A DNA stretch of 64,000 nucleotides, from NCBI GenBank assembly GCA_002069975.1, contig MWCJ01000001.1:62001-126000 (forward strand). Reading direction: 5' to 3'. This document shows positions 8,409 through 18,835 of this stretch, one piece after another (the first letter of the stretch is position 1; each line of letters starts with the position of its first letter). The stretch comes from Bacteroidetes bacterium ADurb.Bin217 (GTDB lineage Bacteria > Bacteroidota > Bacteroidia > Bacteroidales > UBA1715). The notes under the pieces were generated by a model, which saw only the letters and a list, made by a program, of their open reading frames with translations, ran no database searches and had not been told where the DNA came from. The translations under genes were made by a program, and so were the position numbers.

Positions 8409-11400
8409 ATGAAACGTTTTTGTATTATTTTATTTTTATGTGCTTGTGCCATTGGTGTTCAAGCTCAATCTAATCCCAAAAATATAATTATTGTAATGGC
8501 TCATGGCATGGGCTATAATCATGTAAATGCTCTTGAATTATCCAATGGTAGCCAACAGCCTTTACTTTGGCAAACCTATCCGGTAAAGTATGGTGTTACA
8601 AATTATCCAGCATATTGGGCTTCAATAACAGAAGCTAAAGATGTTTCGAAGTATAAAGGTGATTATCATATTCGGAGAATTTGGAGTGATTTTACCTATA
8701 CTAATGCTATGGTAGTAGACCCTGCTGCCGTTGGTACCGCAATAGCAACCGGTAAAAAGTCTGCATATAAAGCTGTTGGGGTCGATATAGATAGTACACA
8801 TTTGGAAACTGTGTTAGAGCGAGCTTTTTCACTTGGAAAGGCAACGGGTATTGTTACCGATATGGCGTTATCTACCTCTGCTGCTGCATCGTTTGCAGCT
8901 CACTATCCTACATGCGATAGCTCACGTACCGTATTTAATCAATTGTTGGGTTCATCGTTATATGTAATGATTGGTGCCGGAAATCCTCAATTTGAAAATA
9001 ATGGAACAACACGTACTATTCCCGAATACTCATATATATCATCTGTCGATTGGGATGCTTTAGTACAAGGTGCATCTTTATACGATAATGCAACTCAAGC
9101 TCAAGATATTGATAATGATAATGTGCCCGATGCATGGACATTAGTGCAATCTAAAGAAGATATTTTGAATTCTCAAGCAAAACGAATTATTGCTATTCCT
9201 CAAACATTTGATGCATTGCAATATAAACGAGCTTCGTCTGCGTTAGTACAAAATGTGCCACTATTGTCTGAGCTAACTCAAAAAAGTTTAAGTGTGTTGC
9301 AATCCCATACACAAGGATTTGTGTTGGTTGTAGAATCCGGAGCTGTTGACTATGCTTCGAGAATGGGCCAAAATGCTGCTATTGTTGAAAATATGCAAGA
9401 GCTTGATGCAACTATTACAGCCATAAATAATTGGGTAGAAATAAACAGTTCATGGGAAGAATCATTAGTTATTGTTGTAGGTACATACGAAAGCGGTTTC
9501 CTGTCGGGTATGGATTTTTCAAGTAGTGCCGGACACCCCGATTTTTACACGAAAACTATACACGTTACGCAAGGAGAAACCGGTGAAATACCAAGTATGA
9601 AATGTAATAGTACACAACCAACGAATTTGCTTACCCCATTATTTGCAAAAGGTGTCGGTAGTGAATTATTTTCGCACTATACCGATGAGGAAGATTTTGT
9701 ATATGGAAAGTATATAAATAATAGTGAAATAGGACAAATATGTATGCGATTATTGCCAACTCCGGCAACAACCCCCAAAACACCTAAAAATATTATTCTT
9801 ATGATTAACGATGGTGTAGGATTGAATCAAATACGAGCCGCAAATTATTATACAGGTAAAAATCAACAATACGAACAATTTCCGGTAACTTTATTTCATA
9901 GTACGTATCCATTAGTAAGTAGCGAAACTGTTAATTTTGGAGGATATAATAATTCGTATGAATCTACTTTAGCTTGGACAAATGGATTGTATTTGCGAAA
10001 TAGAACAAATGCAACATGCTCAGGAGCTTCGGGTACGGCTATAGCGTCGGGAACTAAAACATATTATTATGGTTTAGGTGTTGATATTAATAAAAATGCC
10101 GTGCAAACAATAGCTCGACATGCTAAATCTATGGGGAAATCTGTTGGGGTTGCAACAAATATACCCGTGTCTGATGCTACACCTGCTGTGTTTTTTGCAA
10201 ATAATGTAAGTCGTAATAATGCTCCCGAAATTATGCGACAATTAATTATAGAATCTAAAGCTGATGTAATTATTGGCGGTGGACATCCTGAATATGATAA
10301 TCATGGTATTTTGCTTACGAATCCCGATTATAAATCAATAGGGGGGCAAGAATTTTGGGAAGATATTAAAGCGGGTGCAACTCAATACCGAACGCCTTCA
10401 AATTCGGGGTGGACAGAAGTTCAAGATATAGATAATGATGGCACTCCCGATCCTTGGACGTTAATAGAAGATAGTATAGATTTTGCAAAATATGCATATG
10501 AACCAACACCTAAAAGAGTTTTGGGTATAGCAAAAGTAGAAAGTTCAATGCAATTTTATAGAACCGGTATTGATAAACAATCAGTACATTTTGATGATCT
10601 AAATTCTACTATGCCTGCTTTATGGCAAATAGCTCGAGTAGGTTTGCAAACTGTAAATAATAATCCAAACGGATTCTTTTTAATGATTGAGGGTGATGCA
10701 GCCGATAATGCCGGACATCAAAATTATAAAGGAAGATTAATTGAAGAAATGATTTCGTTTAATACTGCTGTAGATACTGTAATAGCTTGGATTGAACAAC
10801 ATGGTGGTTGGGACGAAAATTTACTTATTATTACTTCCGATCACGAAACCGGTTTGCTTGCTCATCCCGATCTTGACACCGATTCAAGTATGCTTACCCA
10901 TTATGATATTATTGATAATGGAGTAGGTGTAATGCCGGGTATGAAATTTTATGCAACACATCATTCTAATCAGTTAGTACCTATATATGCAAAAGGTGCT
11001 GGAGCTGAATTGCTGTGGAACTATGCTGATGAACATGATGTAATACGTGGCAAATTTTTAAATAATAGTGAAATTGGACAAGCTATGTTTACCTTGTGGA
11101 ATGGAACTCCTTGTTCTGTAGTTAATAATAGGGTAATGATAGTTAAACAAATCCCAACTGTTGAGTTATTGGTTGGAAGAGATACAGCATTTTCAATTAT
11201 AAATGATTTTTATGATGATATTGAAGATTCTGAATTACAGTTTAAAATAACTACTCGACCATCGTGGTTGCAATATGATTTGACTGATTTTTCGTTTTCG
11301 GGAACTCCTCTATCTGCAGGTTTGTTTACTGTAAAAATAATAATTTCCGATGGGAAAACATCTGGAGCTTCTATAGCTTCGGAAACAACGTTTACTATTA

Positions 11401-11666
11401 TTGTTAGAGATGTAAGTTCCATACAAGATGTAGCAAATACAAAAGCATATGCATATCCTGTTCCTTCGAGTATAGTGTTGCATGTGCAAAATGTTGAGGC
11501 ACAAAGTACACTCCGTTTATACAATACAATGGGAGTGTGTATGTATTCTAAACACATTGAGGCTACGTCAGAATCAATTGATATAAGCTCTTTTGCTCCC
11601 GGAAATTATACTTTAGAAGTACGAAATGCCAATCAAACAATAACGCAACCTATAGTAATTAAATAA
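8409..11666 (+). CDS. Secreted double alkaline phosphatase-domain protein, N-terminal domain degenerate, T9SS tail
   Basis: A protein of 1085 residues: a signal peptide (to about A19), alkaline phosphatase-like domain 1 (about 24-450), domain 2 (about 460-900), a putative Ig-like domain (about 915-1000) and a type IX secretion sorting domain (about 1012-1085). Domain 2 keeps the family residues: metal ligand D468, nucleophile candidate S538 in CSGASGTA, E761/D763/D766/H770, D811-H812 and a His at 851-852. At the matching sites domain 1 has H32 instead of Asp, P105 instead of the nucleophilic Ser (VDPAAVGTA), T359-Y360 instead of Asp-His, and no final His. Both domains contain a D-I-D-N-D-x-x-P-D-x-W-T-L segment at matching places, so they arose by duplication. 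Expected activity is hydrolysis of phosphate monoesters at the cell surface by domain 2. Nearly touching the next gene, it is probably co-transcribed with it. Confidence 0.9.
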   Translation: MKRFCIILFLCACAIGVQAQSNPKNIIIVMAHGMGYNHVNALELSNGSQQPLLWQTYPVKYGVTNYPAYWASITEAKDVSKYKGDYHIRRIWSDFTYTNAMVVDPAAVGTAIATGKKSAYKAVGVDIDSTHLETVLERAFSLGKATGIVTDMALSTSAAASFAAHYPTCDSSRTVFNQLLGSSLYVMIGAGNPQFENNGTTRTIPEYSYISSVDWDALVQGASLYDNATQAQDIDNDNVPDAWTLVQSKEDILNSQAKRIIAIPQTFDALQYKRASSALVQNVPLLSELTQKSLSVLQSHTQGFVLVVESGAVDYASRMGQNAAIVENMQELDATITAINNWVEINSSWEESLVIVVGTYESGFLSGMDFSSSAGHPDFYTKTIHVTQGETGEIPSMKCNSTQPTNLLTPLFAKGVGSELFSHYTDEEDFVYGKYINNSEIGQICMRLLPTPATTPKTPKNIILMINDGVGLNQIRAANYYTGKNQQYEQFPVTLFHSTYPLVSSETVNFGGYNNSYESTLAWTNGLYLRNRTNATCSGASGTAIASGTKTYYYGLGVDINKNAVQTIARHAKSMGKSVGVATNIPVSDATPAVFFANNVSRNNAPEIMRQLIIESKADVIIGGGHPEYDNHGILLTNPDYKSIGGQEFWEDIKAGATQYRTPSNSGWTEVQDIDNDGTPDPWTLIEDSIDFAKYAYEPTPKRVLGIAKVESSMQFYRTGIDKQSVHFDDLNSTMPALWQIARVGLQTVNNNPNGFFLMIEGDAADNAGHQNYKGRLIEEMISFNTAVDTVIAWIEQHGGWDENLLIITSDHETGLLAHPDLDTDSSMLTHYDIIDNGVGVMPGMKFYATHHSNQLVPIYAKGAGAELLWNYADEHDVIRGKFLNNSEIGQAMFTLWNGTPCSVVNNRVMIVKQIPTVELLVGRDTAFSIINDFYDDIEDSELQFKITTRPSWLQYDLTDFSFSGTPLSAGLFTVKIIISDGKTSGASIASETTFTIIVRDVSSIQDVANTKAYAYPVPSSIVLHVQNVEAQSTLRLYNTMGVCMYSKHIEATSESIDISSFAPGNYTLEVRNANQTITQPIVIK

Positions 11667-11667
11667 T

Positions 11668-14172
11668 ATGAGTGCGATGCGAGTAGTAGATGTTTGGAAA
11701 TATATAGTAATTGTTGGGGTATGTATAAGCGGAGCAATTCAAACTCAGGCTCAAATTCAGTTTAAAGGAAAAATTATTGATATTGATACAAAAGAGCCTA
11801 TTGGTTTTGCAAATATTTGGATTAAAAACACACAAATAGGCTGTATTTCCCAACTCGACGGTACATTTGTGCTCGATGTTCGAAAGCCGACCGATACAGT
11901 TATGGTAACAGCTTTAGGGTATAAAGATTTTTCGATAATTGGCAGAAATATTCCGAAAGATACCTTGATTATACGAATGGTACAGGCTGCATATGAACTT
12001 GATGTTTTAGTAATAAAACCCGGAAAAAATCCGGCAATACCTATAGTGAAAACAGCTATAGATAATAGACGTTCAAACAAGCCTGGTAGTATTAAAAATA
12101 TAGACTTTATAGAATATAATAAACTAAATCTGAGTATTAGTAATTTAGATAGCAATTTATATGCAACAAAGTTTGTTCAAAAAAATCCTGAGATACTTAT
12201 AAAAATTAATGATTATGACGAACATTGGAGTATTCCATTATATTTTTCGGAACGATTAACACACGAAAAACGTCGCGAGAATGCATATCCTGAAGTTACT
12301 GAAATAGTTCAAAACCAATACGGGAGTAGTTTTATAAATAGTGATATTACTACTAAATATATCAACAGTTTAAATGCTGATATGACATTTTACGGAAATC
12401 TTAGGTTTTTGATGAAAGATTTTATTAGCCCTATTTCAACTCAAGCTCAAGTGTATTATAAATATATATTACTTGATTCGTTACAACAAGATGGTTCAAC
12501 ATATTATCGTATTAGGTTTCGCCCCCGAAATTCGCAAGATTTAGCATTCTACGGACATATGATAATTGAGAAGAATACCGGTGTTTTGGCTGAAATTGAT
12601 GCAACATTACAGCAGTCTGCTAATTTAAATTATGTTAAAAATATTAGGTTATACGAAAAACTTCAAAAATTACCCGATGGATCGTGGTTTTTTAAACAAC
12701 ATAAAATGCAAGTGGAATTTACTCCCCAATTGTCACAAGATACTACCAATAATTTGCTTAATACTCCAATTTTTGCCATAAAATCTACTACATTTATTAC
12801 CGATACAGCACAAGTAAACGAATATTTGAAAAATAAAACGGTTCCTTCTCGTTTTAATTTAGCTCGTAAGCAAATACAACAAGATACATCCTTGTTGAAT
12901 CAATTACGTCCCGATACATTAACAAGTTTGGATATAATAACTCGCCAAGCTATTGAAGTAACAAATGAGATTCCTACAATTAAGGCTACTAATAAAATGC
13001 TTGATATGTTTTTGTACGGGTATTATCAGATAGGTGTGATTGATTTAGGACCGTATTTGTATTTTGTGCAAGCAAATGAAATAGAAAAAATACGATTTAA
13101 TTTGGCTGCTCGCACCTCTCCAAAATTTAGTAAAAATATGTTGATAGGCGGATATGTTGGCTATGGCATTCGCGATAGAGCATATAAATATGGGGCTAAA
13201 TATTCGCTTAAAATGCCAACACGTTTTTATGGAGCATTGCATGCCTCGTATGATCAAAATATATATAGAATAGGTGATTTTAAGCAAAATCTAGATTTTA
13301 TTCGCGAAAACGTGTTGGTGCAATCCGACGATAATTTATTTACTGCTTTGCTTACTCGTGAGCCCAATAAAGCCGTTTATTTAGTTAAAAAATCTGTATT
13401 AGCGTATGAACAACAAATTACACCTAATATTATAATAAAACCTTCATACGGTTTTTCGCAGCATTATAATCCTCCCTATTTTAATTTCGATGCTGTTCAG
13501 ACAGAGTCATTTTCGTTGCACGAAATAGGTGCTCACGTTCGTATTTCTTTTAAAGAAGAAATGTCTAATAATCATTTTCGAAAAATATATATTGATTCCC
13601 GCTATCCAATTTTTCATGTAAATGTGGTTCAGGGTAAATATGTGTTGCCATATACTCAGGGATGGTTTACACAATTACGTTTTGTAACACGACAAGATAT
13701 ATTAATAGGCGTGGGGCGAATGAGATATGTTGTGGAAGCAGGTATTACCAATAAACCTGTACCGTTTCCTTTGCTCGAATTTCATAGAGGAAATGAAACA
13801 GGCGGAAGCGGTGAGTACTATTTTAATCATATGAAATATTTAGAATTTGCAAGTGATAGATTTGTAAATGTATATGCTGAATATGGTATGAATGGGTTTA
13901 TTTTTAATAAAATATGGCTTGTAAAAAAACTAAATTTACGTGAATTGTTAACATTCAAAGCTTGTTGGGGGCAATTGTCGCAAAATCATGCATCAATTTT
14001 CGATTTACCTGCACAAACATATGAACTTACTGTGCCGTATATGGAAGCAGGTGTGGGAATTACTAATTTTCTAAAGGTTGTTCGACTTGAATATATTTGG
14101 AGAATTAATTATCACGAGCATCCCGATGTGCGAACCGGAGGATTCTTTTTCCGATTCCAATTTGAGTTTTAG
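11668..14172 (+). CDS. DUF5686 outer-membrane protein with carboxypeptidase-regulatory-like N-terminus
   Basis: A protein of 834 residues. After a signal peptide ending near QTQAQ there is a carboxypeptidase-regulatory-like domain (about 31-105, with the typical G-K-I-I-D...P-I-G-F-A-N...D-G-T-F pattern) and then a long region matching the DUF5686 family as I recall it. The C-terminal half is rich in alternating strands and ends in FRFQFEF, a beta-barrel-like terminus. It begins 1 bp after the phosphatase stop, which implies co-transcription. An alternative ATG at 11677 is possible. The family function is unknown to me; an outer-membrane location is inferred. Confidence 0.85.
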   Translation: MSAMRVVDVWKYIVIVGVCISGAIQTQAQIQFKGKIIDIDTKEPIGFANIWIKNTQIGCISQLDGTFVLDVRKPTDTVMVTALGYKDFSIIGRNIPKDTLIIRMVQAAYELDVLVIKPGKNPAIPIVKTAIDNRRSNKPGSIKNIDFIEYNKLNLSISNLDSNLYATKFVQKNPEILIKINDYDEHWSIPLYFSERLTHEKRRENAYPEVTEIVQNQYGSSFINSDITTKYINSLNADMTFYGNLRFLMKDFISPISTQAQVYYKYILLDSLQQDGSTYYRIRFRPRNSQDLAFYGHMIIEKNTGVLAEIDATLQQSANLNYVKNIRLYEKLQKLPDGSWFFKQHKMQVEFTPQLSQDTTNNLLNTPIFAIKSTTFITDTAQVNEYLKNKTVPSRFNLARKQIQQDTSLLNQLRPDTLTSLDIITRQAIEVTNEIPTIKATNKMLDMFLYGYYQIGVIDLGPYLYFVQANEIEKIRFNLAARTSPKFSKNMLIGGYVGYGIRDRAYKYGAKYSLKMPTRFYGALHASYDQNIYRIGDFKQNLDFIRENVLVQSDDNLFTALLTREPNKAVYLVKKSVLAYEQQITPNIIIKPSYGFSQHYNPPYFNFDAVQTESFSLHEIGAHVRISFKEEMSNNHFRKIYIDSRYPIFHVNVVQGKYVLPYTQGWFTQLRFVTRQDILIGVGRMRYVVEAGITNKPVPFPLLEFHRGNETGGSGEYYFNHMKYLEFASDRFVNVYAEYGMNGFIFNKIWLVKKLNLRELLTFKACWGQLSQNHASIFDLPAQTYELTVPYMEAGVGITNFLKVVRLEYIWRINYHEHPDVRTGGFFFRFQFEF

Positions 14173-14331
14173 GAGGGGAGCGAAGATATTTATTTTTATA
14201 CATTTATAACCTACCCCGTATAGGCTCAAAACTTGGTTGCCGATATAGGAATACTTATAATATTTATTACATATTTCAAGGGTTTTACACTAAAATAGAC
14301 ATTTTGTTGTATACTTATGGAAATTCCCGAA

Positions 14332-15291
14332 TTAATCAAACGATTGATTTGTTTGTTTTGACATTTGTAATAATTCGTCAAATTCTTTTGGTGTTAAATC
14401 GCTTAAATAATAATTAATTGGGTTAACAGGACTACCATGACGACGAACTTCGTAATGTAAATGCGAACCGGTTGATGTTCCGGTATTACCTACCATTCCA
14501 ATAATATCACCTCGCGAAACTTTTTGTCCGGGGCGAACTACAATTTTACTCATATGCCCATACACAGTTTGAAAACTATATCCGTGATCTATGAGAACCA
14601 TTTTGCCATATCCTTGACTGTATTCAGCATCGCGAACTACTCCATCTCCGGTTGCATATATTTTAGTGCCGGTAGGTGCGGTCAAATCTATACCGGTGTG
14701 CATTCTGTATGTTTTATACACAGGGTGTATTCTATATCCAAATCCCGATGAAAATTTGTAGTTTCTCAAAGGTTGAATAGCCGGAATACGTTTAAGCATT
14801 TCTTTTTTATTTTTTGCTAAGGATATGATAGTGTCGAATGATAACGATTGAATATATATTTTTTTATTCAGAATATCTATTCTGTTAGCAGTTTCAATTA
14901 CCATTTCCATATTAGGCTTCGATTGTAATTCTGCATAACGGTTTACACCGCCAAACCCGGCATTTCTAATTTCTTGAGGTATAGGGTTAGCTTCAAAAAT
15001 TACGCGATAAATATTATTGTCGCGTTCTGCCATGTCATTTAGTAATCCTTCGAGTTTTTGAATTCTATTATCTAAAATGCTATATTGATTTCGTAATTCA
15101 GCATTTTCATCCATTAAAGTGTGTTCGCGAGCCGATGGGAAAAAATGTAACCAGGTAAACATGAAAATAAAACCAACTGTTACAAAACCTACAAGATAGG
15201 TTACACCTATCATTACAATTTTTTTTGTAGAATGTTCAATTTTTTCGTATGTCAACGATTCGGCATTAAATCTATATTTTCCTTTTGCCAT
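14332..15291 (-). CDS. M23 family peptidoglycan endopeptidase, membrane-anchored
   Basis: A protein of 319 residues. It has a short cytoplasmic N-terminus, one membrane helix at about 24-48, a coiled-coil stretch at about 58-95, and a C-terminal LytM/M23 domain at about 180-290. The zinc and catalytic residues expected for the family are present: H198 and D202 in MHTGID, H246 in YGHM, and H279 in GSHLHYE. The arrangement resembles Bacteroidota cell-wall hydrolases that cleave peptide cross-links. It is convergent with the DUF5686 gene and divergent from alaS. Confidence 0.93.
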   Translation of the reverse strand: MAKGKYRFNAESLTYEKIEHSTKKIVMIGVTYLVGFVTVGFIFMFTWLHFFPSAREHTLMDENAELRNQYSILDNRIQKLEGLLNDMAERDNNIYRVIFEANPIPQEIRNAGFGGVNRYAELQSKPNMEMVIETANRIDILNKKIYIQSLSFDTIISLAKNKKEMLKRIPAIQPLRNYKFSSGFGYRIHPVYKTYRMHTGIDLTAPTGTKIYATGDGVVRDAEYSQGYGKMVLIDHGYSFQTVYGHMSKIVVRPGQKVSRGDIIGMVGNTGTSTGSHLHYEVRRHGSPVNPINYYLSDLTPKEFDELLQMSKQTNQSFD

Positions 15292-15390
15292 ACTGATTAT
15301 TTTACATGAGCGTTATACATTCAATTGTATTTCTTTTACACAATTTGAATACATGTGTGTATTCGCTGTTTCATTTTTTATAATAAGATG

Positions 15391-15398
15391 CAAAAATA
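15391..15398 (-). promoter_or_regulatory. -7 promoter element for the M23 peptidase gene
   Basis: The minus-strand sequence is TATTTTTG, an exact TAnnTTTG. It lies only 13 bp from the plus-strand element of alaS, so the two promoters are divergent and their polymerase footprints must overlap. Confidence 0.5.
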
Positions 15399-15411
15399 CA
15401 TAAAAAAAATA

Positions 15412-15419
15412 TACTTTTG
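15412..15419 (+). promoter_or_regulatory. -7 promoter element for alaS
   Basis: TACTTTTG matches TAnnTTTG, 54 bp upstream of the alaS ATG. The overlap with the opposite-strand element at 15391-15398 suggests the two genes may compete for polymerase. Confidence 0.5.
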
Positions 15420-15473
15420 CAGCAATAGTTTTAATAAGTAGTATCCAATTTATATAAGTATTTCAAAATCAGT

Positions 15474-18095
15474 ATGAACGCTCAGGAATTACGTCAATCA
15501 TTTTTAGATTTTTTTGCTTCGAAGCAACATGTTATTGTGCCATCTGCACCTATGGTAGTAAAAGGAGATCCAACCTTAATGTTTACCAATGCGGGAATGA
15601 ATCAGTTTAAGGATATTTTTTTAGGAAATTCTCCAATTGTAGCTCCTCGTATTGCCGATTCTCAAAAATGTTTACGCGTTTCGGGTAAACATAATGATTT
15701 GGAAGAAGTTGGACATGATACGTATCATCATACTATGTTTGAAATGCTTGGTAACTGGTCGTTTGGCGATTATTTCAAAGCAGAAGCTATAGAATGGGCG
15801 TGGGAATATTTAACCGGGGTATTAGGTATTTCGCCCGATTGTTTGTACGCTACTGTTTTTGAGGGAGATGTGGCAGATGGAACAGAATTCGATAAAGAAG
15901 CATATGATATTTGGAAGCAATATTTACCCGACGAGCGTATTTTAATGGGTAATAAAAAAGATAATTTTTGGGAAATGGGAGATACAGGTCCATGTGGTCC
16001 ATGTTCCGAAATTCATGTGGATATTAGAAATGCCAATGAAAAAGCTATAATTCCCGGATATGAATTAGTGAACAAAGATCATCCGCAAGTTATTGAAATT
16101 TGGAACAATGTATTTATTCAATATAATAGAAAAGCAAACGGTAGTTTGGAAGTTCTTCCTGCAAAACATGTAGATACAGGTATGGGATTCGAACGGTTAG
16201 CTATGGTTGTGCAAGGTAAACAATCAAACTACGATACCGATGTTTTTCAGCCTCTTATAAAAGAAATTGCTTCGATTTCTTTAACAACATATGGCACCAA
16301 CGATAAGCAAGATATTGCAATGCGTGTAATTGCCGATCATATTCGTACAATTTCTTTTGCTATAGCCGATGGCCAATTACCTTCAAATATTAAAGCCGGC
16401 TATGTAATTCGTAGAATTTTGCGACGAGCTGTTCGTTATGGGTATACATTTTTGAATATGCACGAACCGTTCTTATATCGATTGCTCCCTGCTCTTATTG
16501 GTTCTATGGGTAAAGCATATCCGGAATTGCCTGCACAAGAAAAGTTAATTTCAAAAGTTATTTACGAAGAAGAAAAATCGTTTTTGCGAACACTTTCTAC
16601 AGGTATTCAGTTGTTACAAACTATTATTGATAAAACAAAACAAGCCGGTAAAACTGAAATTTCGGGTACCGATGCGTTTACCTTATACGATACGTATGGA
16701 TTTCCGTATGATTTAACTACCTTGATAGCCAAAGAAAATGGTGTACGTGTAGATCAAGATGGATTTACCGTAGAATTAGAAAAACAAAAAGAACGTGCTC
16801 GTCAAGCAACTAACGTTTCTACCGGCGATTGGGTTGATATTCACCCAGGTAATGGTAATGTATTTATTGGGTATGACACTGTTAGTGCTACAGTAAGTAT
16901 TGTAAAATATCGTAAGGTGCAATCTAAAAATAAAGATTTGTATCACATTGTATTAGATCAAACACCTTTTTATGCTGAATCGGGTGGGCAAGTTGGAGAC
17001 AGTGGTTATTTAGAGGCTGATGGAAAGAAAGTACAAATACTCGATACACAAAAAGAAAATAATTTAATAATTCATATTGTTGAAACCATTCCTGACGATT
17101 GTCATGCTGAATTTACGGCTGTTGTGAATTGCAAAAATAGAGAATTGACAGCAAATAATCACTCGGCAACTCATTTGTTGCATTTGGCTTTACAACAAGT
17201 TTTGGGGACACACGTAGAACAAAAAGGTTCGTTAGTAAATCCCGAACGTTTACGATTTGATTTTGCCCATTTTCAAAAAATGACTGCCGAAGAAATTCGT
17301 TCCGTTGAAATTTTGGTTAACGAAGCTATTCGTTCAAATATACACTTGCAAGAATATCGCGAAACGCCAATAGAAGCAGCCAAAGATATGGGGGCAAAAG
17401 CATTATTTGGCGAAAAATATGGCGACACTGTGCGTGTAATACAATTTGGCGAATCGGTTGAATTATGTGGTGGAACTCATACTCACGCAACAGGAACTAT
17501 TGGTTTTTTTAAAATAATAACAGAAGGAGCTATTGCTGCCGGTATACGAAGAATTGAAGCTGTTACTGCCGATAGAGCACAAACATTTATTTTTGAAACA
17601 TTAGATACGGTTGCCGGAATTAAAGAAGTGTTAAAAAATCCTTCACATTTATTGGCAAGTGTAGAGCAATTGGCACAAGAAAATATGCAACTCAAAAAAC
17701 AAATTGAAGTGTTTGAAAAACAACAAGCACTTTCGGTTGCTCAAAGCCTTTTAGCTGATGCTATAATAAAGTCCGATACATGTTTTATAATTAAAGAAAT
17801 ATCGGTATCGAATGCAGCTGCCTTAAAAGATATTGTATTTGGATTAAAAGAAAAAGTATCGTCGCATATAGTTGTGTTGGCTGCTGCTATCGATGGTAAA
17901 GCTCATATAGCTGCTGCTACTTCAAAAGATGTAATTGAAACAAGACAAATATCGGCACAAGATATTATTAAATCTGCTTCGAAACATATTGAAGGCGGTG
18001 GTGGCGGACAAGCTTTTTTTGCAACTGCAGGAGGTAAAAATCCACAAGGAATTTCTAAAGCGTTGCATGAATTACAACTTCAATTTGAGTTGTAA
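15474..18095 (+). CDS. alaS: Alanine--tRNA ligase
   Basis: A cytoplasmic class II synthetase that charges tRNA-Ala. Its 873 residues match the full family length. Visible parts are the N-terminal catalytic core (start [17 protein letters not shown], then the [14 protein letters not shown] and [13 protein letters not shown] segments), the editing domain with the zinc-binding HSATH and [10 protein letters not shown] motifs, and the C-terminal DHHA1 oligomerisation domain with a glycine-rich [14 protein letters not shown] stretch. All appear intact. Confidence 0.98.
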   Translation: MNAQELRQSFLDFFASKQHVIVPSAPMVVKGDPTLMFTNAGMNQFKDIFLGNSPIVAPRIADSQKCLRVSGKHNDLEEVGHDTYHHTMFEMLGNWSFGDYFKAEAIEWAWEYLTGVLGISPDCLYATVFEGDVADGTEFDKEAYDIWKQYLPDERILMGNKKDNFWEMGDTGPCGPCSEIHVDIRNANEKAIIPGYELVNKDHPQVIEIWNNVFIQYNRKANGSLEVLPAKHVDTGMGFERLAMVVQGKQSNYDTDVFQPLIKEIASISLTTYGTNDKQDIAMRVIADHIRTISFAIADGQLPSNIKAGYVIRRILRRAVRYGYTFLNMHEPFLYRLLPALIGSMGKAYPELPAQEKLISKVIYEEEKSFLRTLSTGIQLLQTIIDKTKQAGKTEISGTDAFTLYDTYGFPYDLTTLIAKENGVRVDQDGFTVELEKQKERARQATNVSTGDWVDIHPGNGNVFIGYDTVSATVSIVKYRKVQSKNKDLYHIVLDQTPFYAESGGQVGDSGYLEADGKKVQILDTQKENNLIIHIVETIPDDCHAEFTAVVNCKNRELTANNHSATHLLHLALQQVLGTHVEQKGSLVNPERLRFDFAHFQKMTAEEIRSVEILVNEAIRSNIHLQEYRETPIEAAKDMGAKALFGEKYGDTVRVIQFGESVELCGGTHTHATGTIGFFKIITEGAIAAGIRRIEAVTADRAQTFIFETLDTVAGIKEVLKNPSHLLASVEQLAQENMQLKKQIEVFEKQQALSVAQSLLADAIIKSDTCFIIKEISVSNAAALKDIVFGLKEKVSSHIVVLAAAIDGKAHIAAATSKDVIETRQISAQDIIKSASKHIEGGGGGQAFFATAGGKNPQGISKALHELQLQFEL

Positions 18096-18139
18096 TTATA
18101 TTAAACGGCTGAAATTTGAAGCAAAATAAACAATGTGAT

Positions 18140-18715
18140 ATGAATATTAGGATTATAATAGCGGCAATTTTTATCAGTTTTTTTGTTGTAAGTTGTAAAT
18201 CGACTAAGCAAGCACAGGCTTTACGCGATTGTAACTATTCGTTTGCTTCTATTTCAGATCTTACCGTTGGAAATGTTGTAATTCAAGGTAAACAGAGTTT
18301 TAGAGATTTATCGTTACAAGAAACTACCGGAATTTCGCAATTGCTTATGGCTCGCAAATTACCTATTTCTCTTACCGCTCATATAGCTATTCAAAATCCA
18401 AACAATAAAACAGCTGCAATAGATGCATTGGAGTGGATTCTAGAAGTTAGAAATAAGGAGGTAGCGAAAGGATCTATTCAACAAAGAATTGAGGTAAAAT
18501 CCGGACAAACAATTCAAATTCCTATTCCGGTTTCAACAGATGTGGGGTCTATTCTTAAAGCGTTTTCAATGAAAGAAATAACCGAAGTAATGTTTAACTT
18601 AAGCGATGCGTCGGGAATACCTGTAGAAGCTAAATTAAAAATTAAGCCAAGTATTCGAGTTGGTAAAAAGCAAATTCAAGCACCTTCGTATTTTGTTATC
18701 GATGTTTTGAAGTAA
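18140..18715 (+). CDS. LEA14-like lipoprotein, function unknown
   Basis: A lipoprotein of 191 residues from the ATG at 18140, with a hydrophobic leader ending in the lipobox VVSC. An upstream TTG at 18116 is possible but would add a charged extension ahead of the signal sequence. The mature part has the pattern of water-stress/LEA14-type immunoglobulin-like domains (…ISLTAHIAIQNPNNKTAAIDALEW…), which occur in Bacteroidota lipoproteins of unknown role. It lies 44 bp after alaS. Confidence 0.75.
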   Translation: MNIRIIIAAIFISFFVVSCKSTKQAQALRDCNYSFASISDLTVGNVVIQGKQSFRDLSLQETTGISQLLMARKLPISLTAHIAIQNPNNKTAAIDALEWILEVRNKEVAKGSIQQRIEVKSGQTIQIPIPVSTDVGSILKAFSMKEITEVMFNLSDASGIPVEAKLKIKPSIRVGKKQIQAPSYFVIDVLK

Positions 18716-18835
18716 TGCAAGTTGTTGAATAACAATAATCAATACTTTTTTTTGTTTTTTATTTTGTGTAGAAACAAAATAAAAGTATCTTCGTATTAAT
18801 AATCAAATAAGCAGTTTTTTTTTATTCAACGAAGT

